Below, piece after piece: positions 9,076-18,165 of a stretch of DNA of 64,000 nt. The DNA is from Bradyrhizobium diazoefficiens USDA 110 (GTDB taxonomy: Bacteria > Pseudomonadota > Alphaproteobacteria > Rhizobiales > Xanthobacteraceae): positions 3,644,001 through 3,708,000 of the forward strand of contig NC_004463.1 of NCBI RefSeq assembly GCF_000011365.1, in the 5' to 3' direction. Position numbers and translations under genes: made by a program. How positions within the stretch are numbered: position 1 is the stretch's first letter; every line of letters starts with the position of its first letter. The notes under the pieces were generated by a model that had not been told where the DNA came from, searched no databases, and saw only the letters and a program-made list of their open reading frames with translations.

Positions 9076-9911
9076 TCAGTTCGTCGGTCCGTCGCCGCGG
9101 ATGGCGAATGTCGTGGTTTTCAGCTTGGTCATGCCGAACTTGTCGAACAGCTTGTCATAGGTGCCGTCAGCGCGGATCGCGGTGAGCGCATCGGCAACGG
9201 CCTGGGCCAGCAGCTTGTCGCGGAAGGCGAGGGTGATGTCGGTGCCGGCGATGTCGCGGACCCAGATCTTTGCGATGCCCTTCTGTTCGAGCGAGTTGGC
9301 GGTCTCGTTGATGTTGAGCGCGGCCTCGAGCTGACCGGCACGCAGCGCCGCTGAGGTGGCGGTGACAGTGGTGAAGGTGCGCAGCTCGATCGGCTTCAGG
9401 CCCTTGGCCTCCATCGCGGTGCTGAACTCGCGCGCCTTGCGCTCGGTGTAGGTCGCCGATTCCACGCCCACGACGCGGCCGGCGAGATCCTCGAACTTCT
9501 CCAGCTTCAGGCTGGAGGAGGGATCGGTGTAGATGCTGATCGCCTGCTGCGCGTAGGGCACGAGGTAGAGCATCTTGGACCGCTCCTCGGTCCAGAACAG
9601 GCCGGTGTTGATGGCATCGAAGCGGCCGAGCGCAGCGCCGGGATCATCGGCGGGAAGTCCATGCGCAGAAACACCGGCTCGACGCAGATGCGCTTGGCGA
9701 TCTCGCGGGCGAGCTCGACATTGAGGCCCTGCAACTCGCCCTTGTCGTCGACGAATTGCTGCGGCGGCAGCGTCGGGTTGATCGACATCTGCCACTTCGG
9801 CGCTTCGATCAGGCTCGAGGCCGGCACCTTCGGCGTGCAGGTCTGGGCGCCGGCGGCCTGGGACAGGCCGACCAGCAGGGCGAAGGCGGAGAAGATCTTG
9901 AGAAATCGCAT
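9076..9911 (-). pseudogene. Amino-acid-type ABC substrate-binding protein, frameshifted
   Basis: A periplasmic binding protein (SBP_bac_3 type) broken by a one-base frameshift. The first frame (from ATG 9911) gives a signal peptide ending QAAGAQ and continues to RMDFPPMIPAL. Homology then resumes in another frame as GRFDAINTGLFWTEERSK and runs intact to the stop at 9076. The intact paralogue at 20394 reads MDFPAMIPAM then GRIDGIDTGMFWTEERSK. Restoring one C on the plus strand near 9631-9634 (one G in the coding strand) would give a continuous protein of about 278 residues. It is the distal gene of the LacI operon. It could be a true pseudogene or a sequencing error. Confidence 0.85.
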
Positions 9912-9982
9912 CTGAATACTCCGATCAAATCGTGGGTGGCAGAGGAGCCGTTCTCCGGTCCGACGTCTTCTTCATTGTCTCG

Positions 9983-10471
9983 TCAAATGGCCGCCGTCAC
10001 GTCGCGATCGGCCTGCCGGGTCAGGATCAGCGAGGTGTGGCGGGCGGTGGTCACCACCTCATCGCGCTGGTTGAGAAGGTCGAGCGTCTCGATGACGATG
10101 CCGCGCGCGGGATTTTTGGTCGGCCGCTTCTCGACGAAACGGAAACGCACGCGCAAGCTATCGCCGGCGACGATAGGACCTTTGAATTTGACTTCGTCCC
10201 AGCCAAGCGAGGCGACCGAGGTCTCTTCGTACAGCTTCAACTCCGACTTCAGCCCTTCCATCAGCGACAGGCCGAACAGTCCGTGGCCGATCACCGCGGG
10301 AAAACCGCGCGACTTCGCATAGCCGGCATCGAGGTGGAGCGGATGATGGTCGCGCGTGACGTCGGCGAAGACTGCGATATCGGCCTCCGTCACGGTGTGC
10401 GCGGCGGTCTCGAACTCCGCGCCGAGCGCAATGTCCTCATAGCGGAGATTGATCGGGACGCTGGTGTCCAT
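9983..10471 (-). CDS. MaoC family hydratase (R-specific enoyl-CoA hydratase-like)
   Basis: A 162-residue hot-dog fold protein. The hydratase motif is intact: DVTRDHHPLHLDAGYA contains the catalytic Asp and His, followed by FPAVIGHGLFGLSLM. It would hydrate an enoyl-CoA or dehydrate a hydroxyacyl-CoA. The ATG at 10471 with GAGG upstream is preferred over a TTG at 10477. It follows the CoA-transferase by nine bases, which fits an acyl-CoA degradation route together with the dehydrogenase upstream. Confidence 0.87.
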   Translation of the reverse strand: MDTSVPINLRYEDIALGAEFETAAHTVTEADIAVFADVTRDHHPLHLDAGYAKSRGFPAVIGHGLFGLSLMEGLKSELKLYEETSVASLGWDEVKFKGPIVAGDSLRVRFRFVEKRPTKNPARGIVIETLDLLNQRDEVVTTARHTSLILTRQADRDVTAAI

Positions 10472-10480
10472 GCCCAATCC

Positions 10481-12064
10481 TCAGGCGACCTTGCGCGGCC
10501 GCGCCGGCAAGGCCTTGAAGCTCTGCGCGATGCCCATGGGCCCGGAGCGGAAGATGCGCGGATCCATGTCCTTCAGTTGCGGGCTAATGCGCGGCCGAAA
10601 GCCCATATGGGCGAGGATGTCCTCCTCCAGGCGGGCGCCCGGCGCGATCTCGGTCAAGGTCACGCTGCCGTTCTCCAGTTCGAACACGGCGCGCTCGGTG
10701 ACATAGCTGACGTGCTGGCCGCGCTGCGCGGCAAGCGAGGCACTGAAGCTGATCTGACCAACCTGCGGCACAAACTTGCGGAAGGCGCCGTCGCGCCGGA
10801 TCGCAAGGCGCCCGTTCTCGACGCCGATATCGAACTTGCCACCGGTCATGGTGCCGCTGAAGATCAATCGCTTGGCGTTCTGCGTGATGTCGATGAAGCC
10901 GCCGGAGCCGTCGCGGCGATCGCCGAAGCGGGTGACGTTGACGTTGCCGGCCTCGTCCACCTCGGCGAAGGAGAGGAAGGCGCAAGACAGCCCGCCGCCG
11001 TCGTAGAAGTCGAACTGATAGGCCTGGTCGAGAATGACGCGCGGATTGATCGCGGTGCCGAATTCGCGCGCATGGCCCGGCACGCCGCCGACCACGCCGG
11101 ATTCGACCGTCAGCGTGATCAGGTCGGAGATGCCTTCCTCGGCCGCGACGTTCGGGATCATCGCGGAGATGCCGACGCCGAGATTGACGACGTCGCGCGG
11201 GCGTAGCTCGAAGGCGGCGCGGCGGGCGATCACCCGGCGCTCGGTCAGCGGATCGGGCGTGATCATCGCCTCGGGCACACGCGTTTCACCGCAGCGCGCC
11301 GGATCGTAGGCGGTGCCGTAGGTCTGCATCTGATCGGGCTCGAGCACGATATGGTCGATCAGGAAGCCGGGGATCTTGACCATCTGCGGATGGATCGAGC
11401 CGCGCTTTACGATCCGCTTGACCTGGCAGATCACGGTGCCGCCCGCATTGTGCACGGCCTGCGCGATCGAAAGATCCTCGCGCGTCGTACCCTCGTGCTC
11501 CATGCTGACATAGCCGTCTTCGTCGGCGGAGGTGCCGCGGATGATGGCGACATCGGGCGGGGCGGGGACGCGGTAGAGCAGCCACGACTGGCCGTGCAGC
11601 TCGAGCAGGTCGACCAGCGGAGCGGTGGTGCGCTTGTTCATGCGGCCGCCGTCCTGGCGCGGATCCATATAGGTGTTGAGACCGACATGGGTGAGCACGC
11701 CCGGATGTTTCGCCGCCATGGCGCGGCAGAGCTGGCTCATCACGCCTTGCGGAAAATTATAGGCGTCGATCAGCTCGTCACGAACGAGGCGCATGAACGG
11801 CACTTGCAAGCCGAAATTGCCGCCGATCACGCGCGCGACCAGGCCTTCATGGGCGAGATGGCAGAGGCCTTTCTCGGTCACGGCGCCGACGCCGGTGATG
11901 TTGATCAGGGTCAGATTGTGCGGACCCTGGCCACTGATGAAGCGCTGCTCCAGCGCGTCTAGAATGGCTTCGGCTGCCCCCGTGCCGCCATTGCCGCCGA
12001 CGATCAGCGTGTCGGCATCGCGGATGAGGCGGGCGGCCTCTGCCGCCGTGATGATGCTCAGCAT
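10481..12064 (-). CDS. Family I acyl-CoA:carboxylate CoA-transferase
   Basis: A 527-residue fused alpha-beta CoA-transferase, similar in length and layout to propionate/acetate CoA-transferases (Pct, YdiF). The N-terminal half has the GGNGGTGAAEAIL nucleotide-loop region. The catalytic glutamate is Glu321 in TLTVESGVVGGVP. The enzyme activates a free acid by transferring CoA from a donor through a glutamyl-CoA intermediate. It lies between the acyl-CoA dehydrogenase and the MaoC hydratase, so it probably starts or ends a beta-oxidation-like sequence. The acid is unknown. Confidence 0.9.
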   Translation of the reverse strand: MLSIITAAEAARLIRDADTLIVGGNGGTGAAEAILDALEQRFISGQGPHNLTLINITGVGAVTEKGLCHLAHEGLVARVIGGNFGLQVPFMRLVRDELIDAYNFPQGVMSQLCRAMAAKHPGVLTHVGLNTYMDPRQDGGRMNKRTTAPLVDLLELHGQSWLLYRVPAPPDVAIIRGTSADEDGYVSMEHEGTTREDLSIAQAVHNAGGTVICQVKRIVKRGSIHPQMVKIPGFLIDHIVLEPDQMQTYGTAYDPARCGETRVPEAMITPDPLTERRVIARRAAFELRPRDVVNLGVGISAMIPNVAAEEGISDLITLTVESGVVGGVPGHAREFGTAINPRVILDQAYQFDFYDGGGLSCAFLSFAEVDEAGNVNVTRFGDRRDGSGGFIDITQNAKRLIFSGTMTGGKFDIGVENGRLAIRRDGAFRKFVPQVGQISFSASLAAQRGQHVSYVTERAVFELENGSVTLTEIAPGARLEEDILAHMGFRPRISPQLKDMDPRIFRSGPMGIAQSFKALPARPRKVA

Positions 12065-12080
12065 GATTGCACGCCCCGCA

Positions 12081-13223
12081 TCACGCGGCCTCCTTCTCGA
12101 CCTGGCGGGCGATGATGAGCCGCTGGATCTGGTTGGTGCCCTCGTAGATCTGGGCGAGGCGGACGTCGCGGAACAGCCGCTCGATGCGATATTCGCGCGA
12201 ATAGCCGTTGCCGCCGTGGATCTGCAGCGCGTTGGAAACGTGCTTCATCGCCATGTCGGTCGTGAACAGTTTGGCCTGCGCCGCCTCCTTGGCGATCGGC
12301 TCGCCGGCATCGTGCAGGCGCGCGGCGTGGTGGATCAGAAGCCGCGCGGCGGCGATGTCGGTCGACATGTCCGCGAGCATGAACTGAACCGCCTGGAAGC
12401 CGATGATGGCCTGGCCGAACTGCTTGCGGTCGCGGGCATAGGCGGTGGCGTCCTCGAACGCGGCCTGCGCCATGCCGAGCGCCATCGAGGCCATCATCAG
12501 CCGGCTGAAGTTGAAATTGCTCATGGCCATCTTGAAGGCCTGGTTCTCCGGCCCCATCACACTGTCGGCCGGCAGGCGCACGTCGGAGAAGGTGATCTGG
12601 CAGTCGTCGAGGCCGTGCATGCCGAGCAGCTCCTCGTTCTTGCCGCGGGCGATGCCGGGCAGGGCGCCGTCGACCAGCAGGCAGGAGATGGAACGGTGGC
12701 CCGCCTCGCTGCCGGTGCGCGCGAACACCATGATGCGGTCGGCGACACCGCCGAGCGTCACCCAGGCCTTGGTGCCGTTGAGCCGCCAGCCGTTGCTCTC
12801 GCGCACCGCATGGGTGCGGATGCCGGCGACGTCGGAGCCATGGTCGGGCTCCGAGACGGCGGTCGCAGGAATAATGTCGCCGCTGAGAATTTTCGGGATC
12901 AGTGCCTTGTGCGCGTCGGTGCCGTGATGGTCGAAGAACAGCACCGCCTCGACGGGGATCGCGAAGGCATTGGCGACTGCGCCGGAGCATCGCGCCAGCT
13001 CCTCCATCGCGATGCAGGCCGCGACTGCATCCAGGCCGGCGCCTCCGGCGCCTTCGCGCAGGCAGATGCCGAACAGTCCGAGATCGGCCATGCCCTTGTA
13101 GAGCGTGCGGTCGAAGCGGTCCTCGCGGTCGATCGTGGCGGCGCGCGGGAGGATCTCAGCCTCCGCGAAGCGGCGCGCTGTCTCGCGCAGGGCTTTCTGG
13201 TCTTGAGAGTAGAAGCGGTCCAT
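12081..13223 (-). CDS. Acyl-CoA dehydrogenase
   Basis: A 380-residue FAD-dependent acyl-CoA dehydrogenase. FAD and substrate motifs are ATAVSEPDHGSD (about 125-136) and WRLNGTKAWVT. The catalytic glutamate is in QIYEGTNQIQRL near the C-terminus, the usual place for short/medium-chain and branched-chain enzymes. It introduces a 2,3 double bond into an acyl-CoA and passes electrons to ETF. It sits between the tautomerase-like gene and the CoA-transferase, and the spacings are small enough for a single transcript. Confidence 0.93.
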   Translation of the reverse strand: MDRFYSQDQKALRETARRFAEAEILPRAATIDREDRFDRTLYKGMADLGLFGICLREGAGGAGLDAVAACIAMEELARCSGAVANAFAIPVEAVLFFDHHGTDAHKALIPKILSGDIIPATAVSEPDHGSDVAGIRTHAVRESNGWRLNGTKAWVTLGGVADRIMVFARTGSEAGHRSISCLLVDGALPGIARGKNEELLGMHGLDDCQITFSDVRLPADSVMGPENQAFKMAMSNFNFSRLMMASMALGMAQAAFEDATAYARDRKQFGQAIIGFQAVQFMLADMSTDIAAARLLIHHAARLHDAGEPIAKEAAQAKLFTTDMAMKHVSNALQIHGGNGYSREYRIERLFRDVRLAQIYEGTNQIQRLIIARQVEKEAA

Positions 13224-13238
13224 GGCGTGCGGCTCCCG

Positions 13239-13607
13239 TCAATCGCTGGCGAGCTTGGAATCGTGGGAGACCTCGCTGCGGTCGCGATCGAGGAAATAGA
13301 CCGCGACGTCGTCGCCGGGCACGCCATAGGCGCTGCATACGCCGCGGGTCAGCGCGATGGCGGCGGCGCGGCGCTCGGCCTCGCTGCGGCGGAACGCATG
13401 CACCTTGAGCAGGATGCGCTGGCCGGTGGCCTGCGCGCCGAACGTGCCGGCATGGGCGTAGTCATCGGGCGCAATGTTCAGGAAATAGAGCGTGACCGTA
13501 TCAGCGGTGACGCCGAACGCCGACATCAGGCCGTCGGTCACGGACTTCGCCAGCGCAGCCTTGCGCTGGTTTGGGGCTTGCGGGGCGAGCACTTCGACAT
13601 AGGGCAT
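13239..13607 (-). CDS. Tautomerase superfamily protein, two 4-OT-like halves fused
   Basis: A 122-residue protein made of two beta-alpha-beta halves (about 1-60 and 66-122), like fused-dimer members of the tautomerase superfamily such as malonate semialdehyde decarboxylase or cis-CaaD. The essential N-terminal proline is present after the initiator Met (MPYVEVL). The second half (KVHAFRRSEAERR, GVPGDDVAVYFLDRDR) lacks an N-terminal proline, as expected in a fusion. It could tautomerise, hydrate or decarboxylate an oxo acid. It is the first enzyme gene after the LacI regulator, three bases downstream. Confidence 0.8.
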   Translation of the reverse strand: MPYVEVLAPQAPNQRKAALAKSVTDGLMSAFGVTADTVTLYFLNIAPDDYAHAGTFGAQATGQRILLKVHAFRRSEAERRAAAIALTRGVCSAYGVPGDDVAVYFLDRDRSEVSHDSKLASD

Positions 13608-13610
13608 CGA

Positions 13611-14696
13611 TCAGACCTTCGCGGATTTGGCCGCAGATGATTTGGATGAAGATGATTTGGACTTCGCGGATCTCGCAGGGGGCGGGGCATCGAACTGGCG
13701 GCAGGAGTCGCGCTTGATCAGCCGGGCGCCGACGCGATATTCGCGAACGCCGTCATTGCCGTTGCCCTTCGCATCCATGCGTTGCAGCAACCGGTCGACG
13801 GCGAGATTGGCGAGATCGCGCGCGCCGTTGTCGACGATGCTGATGGCGGGGCGATGCCATTCGAACCACGGCATGTCCTCGTAGCAGAGCAGCGAGAGGT
13901 CGTCGGGGATCGCGATGTTCCGCTCCGCCGTCACGCGCAGCACGCCGAGCGTTGCCTCGTGGTTGGCCACGAAGATCGCGCTCGGCGGGCGAGGGAGGTC
14001 CAGCAGCTTGCGGCAGCCCGTCGCACCGGTCTCGGGGACGAAATGGCCGGCGTGAATCAATGTGTCGTCCTTGGCGATGCCGGCCTCGCGCAGCGCGCGG
14101 ACATAGCCGGACAGTCGCTCGCGGCCGGACGTCGTGTCCTGGCGGCCGACGATCAACCCGATGCGCTTGTGGCCGAGCTCGATCAAATGGCGTGTGCCGA
14201 GATAGGCGCCTTGCGGATCGTCGGCGAGCACGGTCTCGAGATCGGTTGCGTCGTCGCGCCGCACCAGGCAGACGATCGGGACGTCCTTCGCCAACGCCTT
14301 GAGCTGCGGGCCGTTCTTGCCGGTGGGCACCACGATCAGCCCGTCGATACGATGGTCGACCAGCGTGGTGAGGGTGTCGCTCTCCTGCTGCGGATCGTCG
14401 CCGCCGATGCACAGAAGCATCTGATAACCCAGCGCCTTCAGGCGCGCCTGCACCACTTCGGCCATCACCTGGAACGAGGCGTTGGTGAGGTTGTGAACCA
14501 GAAGCGCGACGAGCCGCGATTGTCCGGTCTTCAGTCCGCGCGCGATGGGGTTCGGCCGATAGCCTAGCTCGCGCGCGATGCGCGTCAGGCGCTGCTGCGT
14601 GCGCTCGCTGGTCAGACCGGTTCCCGTCAGTGCGCGCGAGGCGGTACTGACCGAAACGCGGGCCGCCTGTGCCACATCTTTGAGCGTGACGGTCAT
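13611..14696 (-). CDS. LacI family transcriptional regulator
   Basis: A 361-residue repressor. The N-terminal helix-turn-helix (VTLKDVAQAARVSVSTASRAL) and hinge helix are followed by a periplasmic-binding-protein-like ligand domain. The last 25 residues are an unusual Ser/Lys/Ala-rich tail. The ATG at 14696 is preferred over a TTG at 14699. It heads the leftward operon and faces the rightward DapA/CaiB operon. Two LacI-type palindromes lie in the gap (14713-14728, 14800-14815), so it very likely controls both arms and itself. The inducer is unknown. Confidence 0.93.
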   Translation of the reverse strand: MTVTLKDVAQAARVSVSTASRALTGTGLTSERTQQRLTRIARELGYRPNPIARGLKTGQSRLVALLVHNLTNASFQVMAEVVQARLKALGYQMLLCIGGDDPQQESDTLTTLVDHRIDGLIVVPTGKNGPQLKALAKDVPIVCLVRRDDATDLETVLADDPQGAYLGTRHLIELGHKRIGLIVGRQDTTSGRERLSGYVRALREAGIAKDDTLIHAGHFVPETGATGCRKLLDLPRPPSAIFVANHEATLGVLRVTAERNIAIPDDLSLLCYEDMPWFEWHRPAISIVDNGARDLANLAVDRLLQRMDAKGNGNDGVREYRVGARLIKRDSCRQFDAPPPARSAKSKSSSSKSSAAKSAKV

Positions 14697-14712
14697 CAAA
14701 CCTGCCGATAGA

Positions 14713-14728
14713 CTGCAATCGATTGCAG
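14713..14728. promoter_or_regulatory. LacI-family operator, perfect 16-base palindrome
   Basis: CTGCAATCGATTGCAG is a perfect palindrome with the central CG and TGCAA half-sites typical of LacI/GalR operators. It lies 17 bases upstream of the LacI start codon, so binding would repress the leftward operon, including the regulator itself. Confidence 0.8.
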
Positions 14729-14799
14729 AAACGCTATGAGCTTATTCCACGCGGATCAAGCTCAAAAAGTGGATGGTGTTGCCCAATGCAGAGCCATTT

Positions 14800-14815
14800 A
14801 TGCAAACGATTGCAT
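14800..14815. promoter_or_regulatory. Second LacI-family operator, 14/16 palindromic
   Basis: ATGCAAACGATTGCAT shares the TGCAA-N-CG-N-TTGCA pattern with the site at 14713 and departs from symmetry only at one base pair on each side of the central CG. It lies about 70 bases upstream of the DapA-family gene, in position to control the rightward operon. Centre-to-centre distance between the two sites is 87 bases, compatible with looping. Confidence 0.75.
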
Positions 14816-14883
14816 AAGGCGTGCGGATATTCCGCAGGCGGCACCCATCGCCTGAATTCACCCGAGCACCCGGCAGTTCCCTG

Positions 14884-15789
14884 ATGAAGACGTTCCGCGG
14901 CACCTACACCGTCATGATCACCCCGTTCACGGCAGCGGGGGAGGTCGATGTCGCAGCCTTGCGCGCCTTCGTCGACTGGCAGATCGCGGAGGGCATTCAT
15001 GGGCTGATCCCGCTCGGCTCGACCGGCGAATTCCTGTCTCTCGACGACGACGAGAAGGCGCTGGTGGCGGAGGTCGTCATCGGCCAGGCCGCGGGGCGCG
15101 TGCCCGTGCTGATCGGCACCGGTGCGGAGGATACGCGCGAGGTGGTTCGCCTCAGCCGCCGTGCCGAAAAGCTGGGCGCCGACGGCGTCATGATCATTCC
15201 GCCGTTCTATTCGACGCCGACCGACGATGAGCTCGTCCATCACTACAAGACGGTGGCCGACGCGATCGCGCTGCCGATCATGGTCTACAACAACCCGGCG
15301 ACCGCCAATGTCGATCTCAAGCCACAGCTCGTGGCGCGCATCGCCGAGATTGACAACTGTCTCTATATCAAGGAGTCGACGCTGGAGGTGACGCGGGTGC
15401 GCGACATCATCCGGCTCTGCGGCGACAGGATGACCGTGTTCGGCGGCATCCTCGGCTTCGAATCCTTCGTCGAGGGCGCGCAAGGCTGGGTCGCGGTGGC
15501 CTCCAATGTGGTGCCGTCCGAGATGGCGCGCATCTTCAGCCTCGTCGCAGACGAGGGCGCCATCAAGGAGGCGCGCGAGCTCTATCTGAAATATCTGCCG
15601 GTGATCGAGTTCGTCGGCGGCCAGGCCTATGTCGCCGGCAGCAAGGCGCTGCTCGGCCATATGGGCCTTGCGGTCGGCGGCCCGCGCCCGCCGCGACTGC
15701 CGCTGCCGGCCGCACAGGACGCGGCCGCGCTGGCGCTGGTCAAGTCGTTCGGTCTGGCGTGGCGCGGCGCGTCCATTGCAGCCGCTTAA
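14884..15789 (+). CDS. Dihydrodipicolinate synthase family aldolase/lyase
   Basis: A 301-residue class I (Schiff-base) TIM-barrel enzyme of the DapA/NanA family. The substrate loop GSTGEFLSL (about 45-53), Tyr135 (VYNNP) and Schiff-base Lys163 (YIKEST) are all in place. It is the first gene of the rightward LacI-controlled operon, so it probably cleaves or condenses a 2-oxo acid in a catabolic route rather than serving lysine synthesis. The start at 14884 (MKTFRGTYT) matches the family N-terminus; an upstream extension to 14821 is unlikely. Confidence 0.88.
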   Translation: MKTFRGTYTVMITPFTAAGEVDVAALRAFVDWQIAEGIHGLIPLGSTGEFLSLDDDEKALVAEVVIGQAAGRVPVLIGTGAEDTREVVRLSRRAEKLGADGVMIIPPFYSTPTDDELVHHYKTVADAIALPIMVYNNPATANVDLKPQLVARIAEIDNCLYIKESTLEVTRVRDIIRLCGDRMTVFGGILGFESFVEGAQGWVAVASNVVPSEMARIFSLVADEGAIKEARELYLKYLPVIEFVGGQAYVAGSKALLGHMGLAVGGPRPPRLPLPAAQDAAALALVKSFGLAWRGASIAAA

Positions 15790-15803
15790 ACCAGGTGTGA
15801 TCG

Positions 15804-16994
15804 ATGAACCTGCTCGATGGCGTCAAGATCCTCAGCTTCAATCATTACCTCGCGGGCCCGCTGGCCGCACAGACGCTCGCCGATCTCGGCGCCGACGTCA
15901 TCGCGGTCGAGCCGATCGAGGGCGCGTTTCAGCGCAACTGGGCGGTGGCCAATCATTTCGTCGCGTGTGATAGCGTCAATCACCTGGCGACCGGGCGCAA
16001 CAAGCGCAGTCTCGCCGTCGATCTCAAGCATCCCGACGGCATCGCCGCGGTGAAGAAGCTGGTCGCGACCGCCGATGTCGTGATGGAAAACTTCCGGCCG
16101 GGCACCATGGCCAAGCTCGGCCTCGGCTACGACACTCTCAAGGCGATCAACCCCGGCCTGATCTATGCGGTGGCGACCGGGTTCGGATCGGAAGGTCCCT
16201 ACAAGGATCGTCCCGGCCAGGATCTGCTGCTCCAGGCGATGTCGGGCCTTGCGATGCGGACGGGGCGGGCGGACGGCGAGCCGACCGCTGTCGGCGCGGT
16301 GATCGTCGATCAGCATGCGGCCTCGCTCTATGCCATGAGCATTCTCGCCGCACTGTTTGCCAGGACCAGGACGGGGAAAGGGCAGCTCGTCGAGGTCAAC
16401 CTCTATCAGGCCGCCCTCGATCTCCAGGTCGAGCCGCTGACCGCCTGGCTCAATGGCGCGCCGTCGCCGACGCCACGCGGTCCGGCCGGAATTGCCGCCT
16501 GGTTCAGCCCCGGGCCTTACGGCATTCATGCGACGGCCGACGGCCATCTCGCGATCTCCATGGCGGCGCCCAAGGCGCTCGCGGCAGGGCTTGACTGCGA
16601 AGAGTTGAAGCGGTTCGGCGAGGCCGACAGTTTCTCGAAGCGCGAGGAGATCACGCGGATCGTCGCGACGCGTCTGAAGCAGAAGTCGACGGCCGATTGG
16701 CTGCCCTCGCTCGAGGCGGCGCGGATCTGGCACGCGCCGGTGCAGGATTATCGCGACCTCGAGGCCGATCCCCAGCTCAAGCATCTCGGCGTGTTCAAGA
16801 GCGCCGAGAGTGCCGGCGGCGCGCAAATCCGGATGGTGGCGCATCCCGCTCGCTATGACGGCCGGACGCCGGAGGTGCGGCTGGTGCCGCAGCGGCTAGG
16901 TGCGCAGACGCGCGAGGTGCTCGGCGAGATCGGCTACGGCGCTGCCGACATTGACGCGATGATCGCCGGCAAGGCGGTGGGAGTGGCGCGATGA
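15804..16994 (+). CDS. CaiB/BaiF family III CoA-transferase
   Basis: A 396-residue family III CoA-transferase. Family landmarks are the N-terminal LLDGVKILSF, the GADVIAVEP strand, NKRSLAVDLKHP, MENFRPGTM and the probable catalytic Asp in AVIVDQHAA (about 174). It moves CoA between carboxylic acids, giving a second activation enzyme in this regulon. It overlaps the following acyl-CoA dehydrogenase by four bases (ATGA), which ties the two steps together. Confidence 0.92.
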   Translation: MNLLDGVKILSFNHYLAGPLAAQTLADLGADVIAVEPIEGAFQRNWAVANHFVACDSVNHLATGRNKRSLAVDLKHPDGIAAVKKLVATADVVMENFRPGTMAKLGLGYDTLKAINPGLIYAVATGFGSEGPYKDRPGQDLLLQAMSGLAMRTGRADGEPTAVGAVIVDQHAASLYAMSILAALFARTRTGKGQLVEVNLYQAALDLQVEPLTAWLNGAPSPTPRGPAGIAAWFSPGPYGIHATADGHLAISMAAPKALAAGLDCEELKRFGEADSFSKREEITRIVATRLKQKSTADWLPSLEAARIWHAPVQDYRDLEADPQLKHLGVFKSAESAGGAQIRMVAHPARYDGRTPEVRLVPQRLGAQTREVLGEIGYGAADIDAMIAGKAVGVAR

Positions 16995-18154
16995 TCGACT
17001 TTTCAATCCCTGAGGATACGCGCCTGCTGGTCGACACCGTCCGCCGTTTCGTTGAAACAGAGGTGCAGCCGCTCGAAGACGTGGTGGAGCAGACGGCCAA
17101 GGTGCCGCCCGATGCGCTGGCGGTGACCAAGGCCAAGGCGCAGAAGCTCGGTCTTTATGCCATGAACATGCCGGCGGATGTCGGCGGCGGCGGGCTGTCC
17201 TGCGTCGAGCACTGCCTCGTCGAGGAAGAGTTCGGCAAGACCTCCGATGCGTTGATCCGCCGCGTGTTCGGCCAGGTCTATCCGATGCTGATGGCCTGCA
17301 AGGGCGATCAGGTCGAGCGTTATCTGCTGCCGACGGTGAAGGGCGACAAGATCTGCGCCATGGCGATCACCGAGCCGGGCGCCGGCTCCGACGCCGCCTC
17401 GATCAGCACGACCGCGCATCTCGAGGGCGACCAGTGGGTGCTCAACGGCACCAAGCATTTCATCAGCGACGGCGACATCGCCGATTACGTGATCCTGATG
17501 GCGCTGACCGACAAGGAGAAGCGCGCGCGGGGCGGCATCACGCTGTTTCTGGCCGATCGTGGCACGCCTGGCTTCAAGGTCGCACGCACGCAGCCGATGA
17601 TGGGCCACCGCGGCTATGGCCACGCCGAGCTGGCCTTCGAGGACTGCCGCATTCCGAAAGCGGCCGTGCTCGGCGAGGTCGGCGGCGGGTTCAAGCTGAT
17701 CATGCAGAGCGTGCTCCAGATCCGTCTCGCCCATATCGGGGCGCGTGCCGTCGGCATGGCGCAGCGTGCGCTCGAGATGATGCGCAAGCATGCCGGCGAG
17801 CGGCGTCAGTTCGGCCAACTCATCGGTGACTTCCAGATGGTGCAGAAACTCATCGCCGATTCCGCCACCGAGATCTTCGGTGTCAAGATGATGGTGATGA
17901 ACGCCGCCTGGGACATCGATCAGGGCCGGGATGCGCGCGACAAGGTCTCGATGATCAAGGTCGCGGCCTCCGAGATGCAGGGCCGCGTCGTGGACCGCGC
18001 CATCCAGGTGTTCGGCGGCATGGGCTTCAGCAAGGACCTGCCGCTGGAGCGCATGTATCGCGACGCGCGCGTCACCCGCATCTATGACGGCACCTCCGAA
18101 ATCCACCGCATGCTGGTGGCGCGCAGCACCATCAAGAATGGCTTGCAGCTCTAG
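16991..18154 (+). CDS. Acyl-CoA dehydrogenase with Asp at the catalytic-base position
   Basis: A 387-residue acyl-CoA dehydrogenase with standard FAD/substrate motifs (AMAITEPGAGSDAAS, WVLNGTKHFISDG). The C-terminal motif reads RIYDGTSEIHRM, so the usual catalytic Glu of YEGT is an Asp, as in some ACAD10/11-type enzymes acting on hydroxylated or long substrates. The paralogue at 12081 keeps Glu. Substrate preference probably differs from that paralogue. It is translationally coupled to the CaiB gene and followed by two MaoC genes. Confidence 0.9.
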   Translation: MIDFSIPEDTRLLVDTVRRFVETEVQPLEDVVEQTAKVPPDALAVTKAKAQKLGLYAMNMPADVGGGGLSCVEHCLVEEEFGKTSDALIRRVFGQVYPMLMACKGDQVERYLLPTVKGDKICAMAITEPGAGSDAASISTTAHLEGDQWVLNGTKHFISDGDIADYVILMALTDKEKRARGGITLFLADRGTPGFKVARTQPMMGHRGYGHAELAFEDCRIPKAAVLGEVGGGFKLIMQSVLQIRLAHIGARAVGMAQRALEMMRKHAGERRQFGQLIGDFQMVQKLIADSATEIFGVKMMVMNAAWDIDQGRDARDKVSMIKVAASEMQGRVVDRAIQVFGGMGFSKDLPLERMYRDARVTRIYDGTSEIHRMLVARSTIKNGLQL

Positions 18155-18165
18155 GGAAACGACCG

